Program-made: the position numbers and the translations under genes | Part shown: in pieces, positions 40,418 through 48,423 of the stretch | Numbering within the stretch: position 1 is the first letter of the stretch | How the letters are laid out: each line of letters opens with the position of its first letter | Notes under the pieces: generated by a model | What the model saw: only the letters and a program-made list of their open reading frames with translations | What the model was told of the DNA's origin: nothing | Databases searched by the model: none | Assembly: GCA_016187925.1 (NCBI GenBank) | Contig: JACPIS010000025.1 | Coordinates: 1 to 64,000, forward strand | Source of the DNA: Opitutia bacterium | Lineage (GTDB): Bacteria; Verrucomicrobiota; Verrucomicrobiia; Opitutales; Opitutaceae | Length of the DNA stretch: 64,000 nucleotides | Direction of reading: 5' to 3'

Positions 40418-41509
40418 ATGTCTAAAAGACCCGTGCTGGCGCCTCTCGAAATTAAAACCTCTCGCTCGGTCTACCCGGTCTACTTTTTTGGTTCGATCGA
40501 TGAGCTGAGTGCAGCTGCATCTACCTTCCCGCCCTGCTCTGTAGCGGTAGCCGATGAATCGGTTATGCGGGCATCGCCCACTGTGGTGGCGCGGTTGATC
40601 GCCGACAAGCCGCGACTTCTGCTGCCTTCTGGTGAAACGACCAAGACCGTCGGCTCCTACGCGAAGGTTCTGGATTTTCTCGCGGCGAACCACGTTGACC
40701 GGCGCGGTGTACTGTGGGTCATCGGCGGAGGCGTGACGGGTGACACGGGCGGCTTTGCGGCCGCGACCTATTTGCGCGGCATCGCCTACGTGCAAGTCCC
40801 CACGACGTTGCTCGCGATGGTCGACAGCTCGGTCGGCGGCAAAACCGGCATCAATCTCACCGCGGGCAAGAATCTCGCCGGCGCCATCTATCATCCCCGC
40901 GCCGTGCTGGTGTGCGGGGACTTTCTCCGCACGCTGCCGCCGCGCGAGTTTGCCGCCGGCCTGGCCGAGGTCATAAAATACGGACTCCTCGGCGACCTCG
41001 CGCTCTTCCAGCAGCTCGAGGCCGTGACGCTGACTGCGGCTCACGCCGAGCTGTTCAACGTCATCCGTCGCTGTTGCGAGATCAAGGCGGCCGTGGTCGC
41101 GGCCGACGAAAATGAAACCGCCGTCGAGGGCGGACGGGCCCTGCTCAACCTCGGGCACACCTTTGGTCACGCGATCGAAAACGTCGCCGGCTACGGCGCT
41201 TATTTGCACGGCGAAGCCGTGGCAGTCGGTTTGGCGGGCGCAGCGCGTCTGTCGCACAAGCTCGGTCAGTTGTCAGCGGCGGACGTGGAGCGCGTGGAAC
41301 GCGTGCTGACGCGGCACGCTTTGCCCGTGAAGCTGCACACGGCGCTGCCGATGGGCGCGCTCATGCAGGCCATGCAACACGACAAGAAGAACCGCGATGG
41401 GCGGCTCCGCTTCGTGCTGCTCCAGCGCCTTGGCGAGGCGGCCACCCGTTCCGGCATCGAGGCTGCGATGGTGCAGGAGGTTTGGCGCGAACTCGGAGCG
41501 GGCGGCTGA
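40418..41509 (+). CDS. aroB: 3-dehydroquinate synthase
   Basis: AroB (363 residues) makes 3-dehydroquinate from DAHP in the shikimate pathway. The NAD- and metal-binding pattern is clear: LLPSGETTKTVGSY near residues 67-80, GGGVTGDTGGFAAATYLRGIAY (about 107-128), PTTLLAMVDSSVGGKTGIN, AEVIKYGLL, NLGHTFGHAIE and HGEAVAVG with the His ligands. The ATG at 40418 is chosen over an upstream TTG. It stands alone before the next conserved gene, 45 bases downstream. Confidence 0.95.
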   Translation: MSKRPVLAPLEIKTSRSVYPVYFFGSIDELSAAASTFPPCSVAVADESVMRASPTVVARLIADKPRLLLPSGETTKTVGSYAKVLDFLAANHVDRRGVLWVIGGGVTGDTGGFAAATYLRGIAYVQVPTTLLAMVDSSVGGKTGINLTAGKNLAGAIYHPRAVLVCGDFLRTLPPREFAAGLAEVIKYGLLGDLALFQQLEAVTLTAAHAELFNVIRRCCEIKAAVVAADENETAVEGGRALLNLGHTFGHAIENVAGYGAYLHGEAVAVGLAGAARLSHKLGQLSAADVERVERVLTRHALPVKLHTALPMGALMQAMQHDKKNRDGRLRFVLLQRLGEAATRSGIEAAMVQEVWRELGAGG

Positions 41510-41554
41510 ATTTTGCTCCCCAACACCGGCTTCCCGCGCTAGCTTCTCACTCCC

Positions 41555-42193
41555 ATGTCAGCCATCGACGAAGGCATCGTCCGCGAGTATTTCGAGCAAA
41601 ACGGATTTCTGGTCCGCCAGCCGCGCAAATACCAGGTGCAGGCCCGCCGCAAGACCGGTGACGAGGAAGTCGATCTGGTCGTTTTCAACCCCGCGTGGCA
41701 GCGCGGCGCGCGCAAGCCAGGGTTCTTCCTTTTCTCGAACGAGCTGCCCTACGTCCGGCAGGCCGTCGTGGCCGTCAAGGGCTGGCATACGGGCGTGTTC
41801 ACGCCGACGATGCTCAAAAGCAGTCCGGAAATCTTCGGCTTCCTCGAGGAAAAAGTGCTCAAGGACGCGGCGCATTTCTTCCCGACGGACGCCGGCGGGG
41901 AGGCGCCGGGCGCCTTCACCAAGATTCTCGTCCTGCCCAGCCTGCCCACCGCCGAACCGTTCCGCTCGCAGAGCGTCGAGTTGCTGAAGGAGCGTGGCGT
42001 GGACGCCATCATTTCCTTCCGCGCCATGCTGCTCGACCTGCTCGACAAGGTGGAGGTCAACCAGAACTACACCAAGAGCGACACGCTCCAGGTCATGCGC
42101 ATCCTGAAGAACTACGACCTGCTCAAGGACGCGCAACTCGACCTGCTCTCCGAGCGCACGGCCGCACGCCGCGGCAGGGGCTCCGCCGAATGA
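41555..42193 (+). CDS. Conserved protein, possible PD-(D/E)XK fold
   Basis: This 212-residue protein has no clear named family. The start IDEGIVREYFEQNGFLVRQPRKYQ, then EEVDLVVFNP (residues about 37-46) and QAVVAVKGWHTGVF (about 70-83), resembles the strand-Asp-strand-(D/E)xK arrangement of restriction-endonuclease-like folds; the match is weak. The C-terminal half is helical (ELLKERGVDAIISFRAMLLDLLDKVEVNQNYTKS). It overlaps lpxA by four bases, so it is expressed with the lipid A gene. It is typical of Verrucomicrobiota by recall. Confidence 0.7.
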   Translation: MSAIDEGIVREYFEQNGFLVRQPRKYQVQARRKTGDEEVDLVVFNPAWQRGARKPGFFLFSNELPYVRQAVVAVKGWHTGVFTPTMLKSSPEIFGFLEEKVLKDAAHFFPTDAGGEAPGAFTKILVLPSLPTAEPFRSQSVELLKERGVDAIISFRAMLLDLLDKVEVNQNYTKSDTLQVMRILKNYDLLKDAQLDLLSERTAARRGRGSAE

Positions 42194-42948
42194 ACATCCA
42201 TCCGACTGCCATCATCGAGGAGGACGTCCAGCTCGGCGCAGGCTGCGTGGTTCAGGCGCACGCCATCATCCGCCGGCACACGGTGCTTGGTCCGGGCGTG
42301 GTGGTGCATCCGTTCGCGGTCATCGGCGGCGATCCGCAGTATCTGAAATTCGATCCGGCCACGGTCAGTCACGTGCGCGTGGGAGCGGGCACGGTCATCC
42401 GCGAGCACGTCACGATCAACCGCTCCATCCATGCCGGCCAGGCCACGATGGTCGGCGAGCGCTGCTTTCTCATGGCCAGTGCCCATGTCGCGCATGATTG
42501 CGCCGTCGGTGACGACGTCGTCCTGGCCAACAATGTCCTGCTCGCCGGTCATGTCTCGGTAGGAAACAATTCATTCGTGGGCGGCGGAGCGGGCGTGCAC
42601 CAGTTCACCCGCGTCGGCGAGGGCGCGATCGTCAGCGGGCTCGCCCGTCTGGCGCAGGATGTGCCGCCGTTCGCGATGGCGGCCGAGCGCAACGAAATCA
42701 TCGGCCTCAACCTCATCGGCCTCAAGCGCCGCGGAATCTCGCGCGACACCATCCGCGAGATCAAGGACGCCTTCCGCGCCGTCTATTTCACTCCGGGCAA
42801 CATTCGCGAGGTGGCGCGTGGCGCGCTCGAGGGCGGCCGGTTCCAGACGGCCGAGGCGCGCCAGTTCCTGACCTTCTTCACCGAGGGCAAGCGCGGCTTT
42901 GCCCGCGCGCGCCGCGACGCCGCGGCAGGAGACGGCGATGCCGGGTAA
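42190..42948 (+). CDS. lpxA: UDP-N-acetylglucosamine O-acyltransferase
   Basis: LpxA (252 residues) starts lipid A synthesis by adding an acyl chain from ACP to UDP-GlcNAc. It is a left-handed beta-helix with hexapeptide repeats; HPTAIIEEDVQLGAG, GGDPQYLKF, TVIREHVTINRS with the catalytic HD-type region at ASAHVAHDCAVGDD (His near residue 102 and 125), and GLNLIGLKRRGISRDTI are typical. The overlap with pdxA is 11 bases. The C-terminal tail GFARARRDAAAGDGDAG is low complexity. Confidence 0.94.
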   Translation: MNIHPTAIIEEDVQLGAGCVVQAHAIIRRHTVLGPGVVVHPFAVIGGDPQYLKFDPATVSHVRVGAGTVIREHVTINRSIHAGQATMVGERCFLMASAHVAHDCAVGDDVVLANNVLLAGHVSVGNNSFVGGGAGVHQFTRVGEGAIVSGLARLAQDVPPFAMAAERNEIIGLNLIGLKRRGISRDTIREIKDAFRAVYFTPGNIREVARGALEGGRFQTAEARQFLTFFTEGKRGFARARRDAAAGDGDAG

Positions 42949-43861
42949 GCTCGCCATCACCTGCGGCGACCCGGCCGGCATCGGCCCGGAAATCATCGTC
43001 GCGTGGCTCGCGGCCAATCCGGCCGAGGCATCCGGCGTGGCCGTCATCGGTCCGGCGAACTGGCTGGCGACGCTGCCGGCCACCATCACGCGCGTGCCGG
43101 TGGGCCTCGAGGACTTTGCCGCCACGCCGGGCCGCCCCGATGGCGATGGCGCGCTCGTGGCGTGGGCAGCGATGGAGCGCGCCGCCGCCGGCTGCCAGTC
43201 CGGTGAATTCGGCGGCGTCGTCACCGGTCCGGTCAGCAAGGAGCGGTTGGCCGCCATCGGCTACGAATATCCGGGGCAGACGGAATTTTTCGCGGCGCGC
43301 TGGAGCGGCGACCCGACAATGTGCTTTTGCGGCGGAAAACTTCGCGTGGCGCTCGCGACATGGCACGTGCCGCTGCACGAGGTTGCGCGGTTGCTCGGTC
43401 CGCATCTGCTGCGGCGCACCGTGGCGGCGGCCGATCAGCTCGCCCGGGCCGACGGCGTCGGGGCGCCGCGCATCGGTGTGTGCGGCCTCAATCCTCACGC
43501 GGGGGAGGGCGGTCTGCTGGGTTACGAGGAGAGGGATTTGCTTGATCCCACGCTCGACCAGTTGCGGCGTGAGTTTCCCGGCCTCTCGCGTTGTCAGCCG
43601 GCCGACACACTTTTCGCCCGGACATTGCGCGGTGAGTTCGACGTCGTGGTGGCGCTCTACCACGACCAGGGGCTCGCGCCGCTCAAGGTGGTTGATTTTG
43701 ACGAGGCGGTGAACGTCACCCTCGGCCTGCCTTTCGTGCGCACGAGCCCCGATCACGGCACGGCGTTCGGCATCGCGGGGCAGGGGAAGGCCAGCCCGCG
43801 CAGTTTCGCCAACGCCGTCAGTGTGGCGCGGCGCTTGATAAAACTCCGGAGCGGGCAATAA
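42938..43861 (+). CDS. pdxA: 4-hydroxythreonine-4-phosphate dehydrogenase
   Basis: PdxA (307 residues) makes the amino-ketone precursor of pyridoxal phosphate. It has ITCGDPAGIGPEIIV at residues 6-20, VTGPVSKERL and YPGQTEFFA (near 98-120), the metal-binding His of WHVPLHEVARLL, GLNPHAGEGGLLGYEE and YHDQGLAPLKV. The ATG at 42938 starts the family domain; an earlier in-frame start lies within lpxA. It overlaps the lpxA end. The A-type carrier gene follows with no gap. Confidence 0.94.
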   Translation: MPGKLAITCGDPAGIGPEIIVAWLAANPAEASGVAVIGPANWLATLPATITRVPVGLEDFAATPGRPDGDGALVAWAAMERAAAGCQSGEFGGVVTGPVSKERLAAIGYEYPGQTEFFAARWSGDPTMCFCGGKLRVALATWHVPLHEVARLLGPHLLRRTVAAADQLARADGVGAPRIGVCGLNPHAGEGGLLGYEERDLLDPTLDQLRREFPGLSRCQPADTLFARTLRGEFDVVVALYHDQGLAPLKVVDFDEAVNVTLGLPFVRTSPDHGTAFGIAGQGKASPRSFANAVSVARRLIKLRSGQ

Positions 43862-44269
43862 GTGTCAGCTGTGCCCGCCGTCACTCCAGTTCCGCCCGCC
43901 CCTGTCACGCCTCCGCTCCCGGAGGGCGTGCGCGAGGGCAACGAGAACCTCGTCCACCTCACCGCCGACGCGGGGGCCAAGGTGGCGGCGCTGATCGCAC
44001 GCGAGCACCAAGGCGACTACCTGCGCATCGCCATCATGGGTGGCGGCTGCAACGGCCTGAGCTACAAGCTCCGCTTTGCGCCCGAGCCGCGCCGGGGCGA
44101 CATTCTCGTCCGCACCGCCGGCGTGCCGGTGCTGGTCGACGCCAAGACCGCCCTCTACCTCAAGGGCACCGTGCTGGACTACTCGCACAAGATGGTCGGC
44201 GGCGGCTTCAAGTTCACCAATCCCAACGCCAAGGCATCCTGCTCCTGCGGCGAGAGTTTCAGCGTTTGA
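43862..44269 (+). CDS. A-type iron-sulfur carrier protein
   Basis: This 135-residue protein belongs to the IscA/ErpA/SufA group that hands Fe-S clusters to target proteins. The domain starts near residue 30 (VHLTADAGAKVAALI), with the three ligand Cys in GGGCNGLSYKL (about 61-71) and in ASCSCGESFSV at the end. A Pro-rich N-terminal tail of about 25 residues is unusual. GTG at 43862 follows the pdxA stop directly, so the genes are co-translated. The exact paralogue cannot be told. Confidence 0.9.
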   Translation: MSAVPAVTPVPPAPVTPPLPEGVREGNENLVHLTADAGAKVAALIAREHQGDYLRIAIMGGGCNGLSYKLRFAPEPRRGDILVRTAGVPVLVDAKTALYLKGTVLDYSHKMVGGGFKFTNPNAKASCSCGESFSV

Positions 44270-44396
44270 GCCCGCCCGCCGCCCTCTTTCGGCTCCCGGC
44301 CTTGCGCGGCGCCATTTCCCTTCGAAATAGGTGTTGTCATCCCCGCGCATAGAGGCAAAAACACCCGCGACCTACCAAGCAAGCACTCCTCACTGA

Positions 44397-45053
44397 ATGG
44401 CCCTACCTTCCTCTCCCGGCGGCTCCGCCCGTCCGCCTTACAACCGAGATCGCGACCCGCGCCGCAACAACGATCCGTTCGCGCACATCAAGCGCAACCT
44501 GCGCATCAAGTCCCCGCAGATCCGTGTCATCAGTCCTGAGGGCCGCCAGATGGGCATCATGGACACGCCGAAGGCCCTCGCCCTCGCGCAGCAGTTCAAC
44601 CTCGACCTCGTCGAGATGGCGGCCAACGCGAATCCGCCCGTCTGCCGCATCATGGATTTCGGCAAGTACGTCTACGAGGAGCAGAAGAAGCACGCGCACA
44701 ACAAGCCCGCCGCCGGCAAGATCAAGGAGATCGAGTTCACCGTCCGCATCGAGAAGCACGACTTCGAGACCAAGCTCCGCCACGCCGAGGAATTCCTCGA
44801 CCACGGCAACAAGGTGAAACTCCGCCTCAAGTTCCGCGGCCGCGAGATGGCGCACACCGAGATGGGTTTCGAGGTCGTCAACCGCGCCATCAAGGAACTC
44901 GATACCATGGGGCACCCGGATTCGCCGCCCAAGCTCTCCGGCAAGCAGATCAACCTCATGATCACGCCGCACCCCATCAACAAGCGGAAGCCCAAGTTCC
45001 ACGTCCGGGCCGAGGGGCACGTGCCCGATCACGCCGATCCCGCGCACGGCTAA
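44397..45053 (+). CDS. infC: Translation initiation factor IF-3
   Basis: IF-3 (218 residues) keeps 30S subunits free and checks initiator tRNA. The N-domain reads NLRIKSPQIRVISPEGRQMG (residues about 34-53) with ALALAQQFNLDLVEMAANANPPVCRIMDFGKY, and the C-domain KEIEFTVRIEKHDFETKL with KVKLRLKFRGREMAH. It starts with ATG. It is not followed by rpmI or rplT, with which infC is often found. The 127-base gap upstream shows no leader I can name. Confidence 0.95.
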   Translation: MALPSSPGGSARPPYNRDRDPRRNNDPFAHIKRNLRIKSPQIRVISPEGRQMGIMDTPKALALAQQFNLDLVEMAANANPPVCRIMDFGKYVYEEQKKHAHNKPAAGKIKEIEFTVRIEKHDFETKLRHAEEFLDHGNKVKLRLKFRGREMAHTEMGFEVVNRAIKELDTMGHPDSPPKLSGKQINLMITPHPINKRKPKFHVRAEGHVPDHADPAHG

Positions 45054-45068
45054 GCGCGGTTCCCTTCC

Positions 45069-46220
45069 ATGGCGCGGCTGCCTGCCACGCGCTCGGTCGC
45101 GCTCATGGTGCTGATGGTCTGGCTGCCGGCCTGCGCGTCCGCCCAACCGGCGCCGCCCGCCGCTTCCGCGCCCCTCCGCGCGCCACCGACGCGCCCGGCC
45201 GCCGCTCCGGCGCAACTCTGGCCGGTCACGCGCCTGCGCGGCACCGATTGCGTGAGCGTGCGCGACATCGCCGAGCGCTTCGGCCTCAAGGCCGCCTGGT
45301 CCAGGCCCGAGCTGGCGATGACGCTCAGCGACAAATCCGGCGTGCGCTTCACCTTCGAGACACGCCAGCGCGACTTTTATTTCGACGGCCTGCGCATCTT
45401 CCTCGGCGAGCCGCCGCTCCTGGAGAAGGACACTCTTTGGCTCACCAAGCTCGACGTCATCAAGCTCATCGCGCCGCTGTTCCGCCCCGTCGAGCATCTC
45501 GCGCTCCTGCCCGCCGCGCCGCGGACCATCGTCCTCGATCCAGGCCACGGCGGCAGCGATCCTGGCAAGGAAAACCAGACGGTCGGCGCGCAGGAGAAAA
45601 CCCTCACGCTCGACGTGGCGTTGCGGCTCAAGAAGCTCCTCGAGGCGCAGGGCTGGCGCGTGGTGATGACGCGCACCACCGACACCAAGCTCGCGGCCGA
45701 GCAGGCGCTTGATCTCCAGCGCCGGGCCGACGTGGCGAACAAGGCGAAGGCCGACCTGTTTCTCAGCATCCATTTCAACTCCGTCGAGCGCGACGCCGCC
45801 CGCGTCACCGGAGTGGAGACTTACACGATGGCGCCGCAATTCATGCTCTCCACCGCCAGCGACCAGCCGGATGAGATGACCCGGGTGGCCTTTCCCGGCA
45901 ACCGGCAGGACTACGCGAACCTGCTGCTCGGCGCGGAACTGCACCGGGCGCTGCTGGCCGGCCTCAAGACGCCCGACCGCGGCTTCAAGCGCGGCCGGCT
46001 CGCCGTGCTCCGCTTCATCGAGTGCCCCGGCGCGCTCGTCGAGTGCGGCTATCTCTCCAGCAACGCCGAGGCGCGGCGGCTCGTCACGCCGGAGTTCCGT
46101 CAGAAAATCGCCGAGGGCCTCGCCGCCGGCTTGCAAGGATACGCGGCGACGCTGGCCGCGCTTCAGCCCAAGCCCGCCCCTTCCGCCGTCACTCCGACGC
46201 CCGCGCCGACCTCCCGCTGA
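45069..46220 (+). CDS. N-acetylmuramoyl-L-alanine amidase (Amidase_3)
   Basis: The 383-residue enzyme has a signal peptide (about residues 1-26) and a Pro/Ala linker. A small N-terminal beta domain of the copper amine oxidase N-type follows (VTRLRGTDCVSVRDIAERFGLK, about 58-79), and an Amidase_3 domain starts near 150. The zinc ligands are the His of LDPGHGGSDPG, the Glu of QEKTLTLDVALR and the His of LFLSIHFNSVE; LVECGYLSS carries the catalytic Glu. It cleaves septal peptidoglycan in the periplasm. It ends with a Pro-rich tail. It starts 15 bases after infC. Confidence 0.92.
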   Translation: MARLPATRSVALMVLMVWLPACASAQPAPPAASAPLRAPPTRPAAAPAQLWPVTRLRGTDCVSVRDIAERFGLKAAWSRPELAMTLSDKSGVRFTFETRQRDFYFDGLRIFLGEPPLLEKDTLWLTKLDVIKLIAPLFRPVEHLALLPAAPRTIVLDPGHGGSDPGKENQTVGAQEKTLTLDVALRLKKLLEAQGWRVVMTRTTDTKLAAEQALDLQRRADVANKAKADLFLSIHFNSVERDAARVTGVETYTMAPQFMLSTASDQPDEMTRVAFPGNRQDYANLLLGAELHRALLAGLKTPDRGFKRGRLAVLRFIECPGALVECGYLSSNAEARRLVTPEFRQKIAEGLAAGLQGYAATLAALQPKPAPSAVTPTPAPTSR

Positions 46221-46225
46221 CTTTC

Positions 46226-47266
46226 ATGCAAAACCGTCACCTCCGTCCCCTGTTCTTTCTTCTTGCGCCGGCCGCGCTGCTGCTGGCACCGCGCGCCTTG
46301 GCGTGGGATTACGAGGGCCATCGCATGGTCAATCAGGTCGCGCTGGCCGCGCTACCGGCCGACTTCCCGGCGTTCGTGCGCGAGCCGGCCGCCGCCGAGC
46401 GCATCGCCTGGCTGTGCAGCGAGCCGGACCGCTGGCGCAGTTCGCCCGACCTGCCCATCCGCCACAGCAACTCCGCCGACCATTACCTGAACATGGAGCA
46501 ACTGGCGCTGGCCGACCTCACGCCCGAGACGGTGACCAGTTTTCGTTACCAGTTCGCGCTGCAGTTCGCCGGCGGGCGCGCCGTGCACCCGGAGCGTTTT
46601 CCGGGCATCGAGTCCGACAAGGACAGCGACCACACGCGCGAATGGCCGGGCTTCCTGCCGTGGACCATCGCGGAGTATTTCGGCAAACTGCGCGGTGACT
46701 TCGCCCGGTTGAAGGTCCTCGAGGACGAGAAACTCGGCACGCCGGAGGAGATCGCGCAGACGAAGGCCAGCATCGTCGAGTTGATGGGCGTGATGGGGCA
46801 CTTCGTCGGCGACGGCGCCCAGCCGCTGCACACGACCAACAGCCACAACGGCTGGGCCGGCGCCAACCCGAACGGCTACACGACGTGGCGCGGCCTGCAC
46901 TCGTGGATCGACGGCGGTTTCATCGCCAAGGCCGGCATCACCTTTGCCGATCTGCGCGACCGTGTCACGCCCGCCGAGCCGCTCGCCTTGCCGCCGGCCC
47001 GGGGTGAGCGCGACCCGATGTTCGACGAGACGATGAAATACCTGCAGGTCCAGCACGGCTTCGTCGAGCCGCTCTATCAGTTGGAGAAAAAAGGTGTGTT
47101 CAAGGCCGAGGTGGCCGCCACGAGCGCGGAAGGCCGCGAGTTCATCGTCCAGCGCCTGCTCACCGGCGGGCAGATGCTCGGCCGCGTCTGGTTGACCGCC
47201 TGGCGCTCCGCCGCGCCCGACACCTACCTGCGCGCGCAGCTGCTCAAGAAGCAGACGGCGAAGTAG
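46226..47266 (+). CDS. S1/P1 nuclease-type zinc-dependent hydrolase
   Basis: The 346-residue protein has a signal peptide (about residues 1-25) ending at ALA/WDYEG. The mature N-terminus WDYEGHRMVNQVALAALP carries the N-terminal Trp and His that bind zinc in the S1/P1 nuclease and phospholipase C fold. Further ligands appear in DHYLNMEQLA, GHFVGDGAQPLHTTNSHNGW and LHSWIDGGFI. The substrate may be single-stranded nucleic acid or phospholipids; the sequence does not decide. It lies just behind the amidase gene (5 bases), so the two exported enzymes are probably co-expressed. Confidence 0.85.
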   Translation: MQNRHLRPLFFLLAPAALLLAPRALAWDYEGHRMVNQVALAALPADFPAFVREPAAAERIAWLCSEPDRWRSSPDLPIRHSNSADHYLNMEQLALADLTPETVTSFRYQFALQFAGGRAVHPERFPGIESDKDSDHTREWPGFLPWTIAEYFGKLRGDFARLKVLEDEKLGTPEEIAQTKASIVELMGVMGHFVGDGAQPLHTTNSHNGWAGANPNGYTTWRGLHSWIDGGFIAKAGITFADLRDRVTPAEPLALPPARGERDPMFDETMKYLQVQHGFVEPLYQLEKKGVFKAEVAATSAEGREFIVQRLLTGGQMLGRVWLTAWRSAAPDTYLRAQLLKKQTAK

Positions 47267-47464
47267 CCGGGCGGACATTGCAAAACCGCTGAGAAGCGCA
47301 GAGCCGGCGCTTGCCTGCGGCGGGTAAGCGTCCGGCAGTTTTGCCCTGAGCTCCGGGATGGCGTGTGCCTCCACGGGCTTCCGCTCCGAGTTGGTCTCCG
47401 GCAAGGGTGACGCGCCATCAGTCACCAGACATGCCAGGGCGCATTCGTATCGCCGGATCGGGGC

Positions 47465-47842
47465 CTATTTTTTGGGCGGAGATTCCTCCGTGCCCCACGG
47501 GGTGGAAGTCCGGCCGGAGCGGTAGTAGTGCACCCGCGCTTTCTCCAGCGTGATCAGGCCGCCGGACATCATGGCGTCGAGCGTGGGGAGGAACGCGTTG
47601 ATTTTCTCTTCGCGGTCCACGATCTCGATGATCAGCGGCAGGTCGTCCGAGAGGCTCAGGATTTTGCTGGTGTGCATGCGGCTGGATTTGCCGAATCCCA
47701 TGGCGCCGCGCAGCACGGTGGCGCCGGCGAGGTGCTGCTCGCGGGCCTTGAGCACGATGGCCTCATAGAGGGGCTTGTGCCCGTGGCGGTCGGACTCGCC
47801 GAGAAAGATGCGCAACAGGACGGAATCGTGCGGTAGTTCCAT
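47465..47842 (-). CDS. DUF190 family PII-like protein
   Basis: The 125-residue protein has the DUF190 pattern: LLRIFLGESDRHGHKPLYEAI (residues 9-29), AGATVLRGAMGFGKSSRMHTSK (about 39-60) and DLPLIIEIVDREEKINAFLP (about 67-86). DUF190 proteins resemble PII signal proteins and are often beside crcB. Read with crcB, they are thought to bear on fluoride or anion response, but the ligand is unknown. A good ribosome site, AAAGGA, precedes the ATG, inside the end of crcB. Confidence 0.9.
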   Translation of the reverse strand: MELPHDSVLLRIFLGESDRHGHKPLYEAIVLKAREQHLAGATVLRGAMGFGKSSRMHTSKILSLSDDLPLIIEIVDREEKINAFLPTLDAMMSGGLITLEKARVHYYRSGRTSTPWGTEESPPKK

Positions 47843-47843
47843 G

Positions 47844-48242
47844 TTAATGTCCTTTCAGTTGGTTGAGGAAGACGGCGGCCAGATGGCCGAGCCAGACGGC
47901 CACCAGGCAGGCGACCAGCGAGCCGACGCTGTTGGCGCCGGCCTGCAGCCATTCGCCGTCCCGGGCGAGGTTGAGGGTTTGCAGGCTGAAGGAGGAGAAC
48001 GTCGTGTAGCCGCCGCAGATGCCCGTCATGAAAAACTGCCGGGTGTTGCCGCCGGCGAAGACCCGGCCGTCGGGCCCGGTGAGCGTGGCGATGAAACCGA
48101 TCAGAAACGAGCCGGTGACGTTGACAATCAACGTGCCCCAGGGGAAAGTGGCGCTGACGAGGTTGCCGACGATGCTCGAGAGCCAGAAACGCGCCACGCT
48201 GCCGAGCGCGCCGCCCAATGCGATGGTGAGATAGAGGATCAT
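47844..48242 (-). CDS. crcB: Fluoride channel CrcB/Fluc
   Basis: CrcB/Fluc (132 residues) is a dual-topology dimeric channel that lets fluoride leave the cell. It has four helices, with GGALGSVARFWLS (residues 10-22), PWGTLIVNVTGSFLIGF (about 34-50) with the pore Asn, and FFMTGICGGYTTFSSFSLQ (about 70-88) with the Phe-box and sodium site. The leader is a fluoride riboswitch, which fixes the function well. The DUF190 gene follows directly. Confidence 0.95.
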   Translation of the reverse strand: MILYLTIALGGALGSVARFWLSSIVGNLVSATFPWGTLIVNVTGSFLIGFIATLTGPDGRVFAGGNTRQFFMTGICGGYTTFSSFSLQTLNLARDGEWLQAGANSVGSLVACLVAVWLGHLAAVFLNQLKGH

Positions 48243-48269
48243 GATGCCTGTTTCCGGGATGGACTGGAA

Positions 48270-48337
48270 CAGGAGTCATCAGCACTCGCAAGGCGCGAGG
48301 CGGTTTACCCGTGCGGGAAGGCGGAATCCATCGCCAC
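48270..48337 (-). ncRNA. Fluoride riboswitch (crcB motif)
   Basis: On the minus strand GGCGATGGATTCCGCC gives the first stem-loop, AAACCGC and CTCGCGCCTTGCGAG the second, and GTGCTGATGACTCCT the conserved 3' end that pairs back (GGATT with ACTCC, one mismatch). This is the crcB motif. A second stem, CCTGTTCC with GGAAACAGG (48247-48273), overlaps the aptamer 3' end and lies just before the crcB ATG, so fluoride binding probably frees the start region. Confidence 0.9.
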
Positions 48338-48423
48338 GCTGATTCATAGACGCGGCCGGGCGCTTGGCAAGCTCGCGAAAGAGAACTCGCCACCTCCGCA
48401 CCCTTGCGCACAGTCGCGACACT

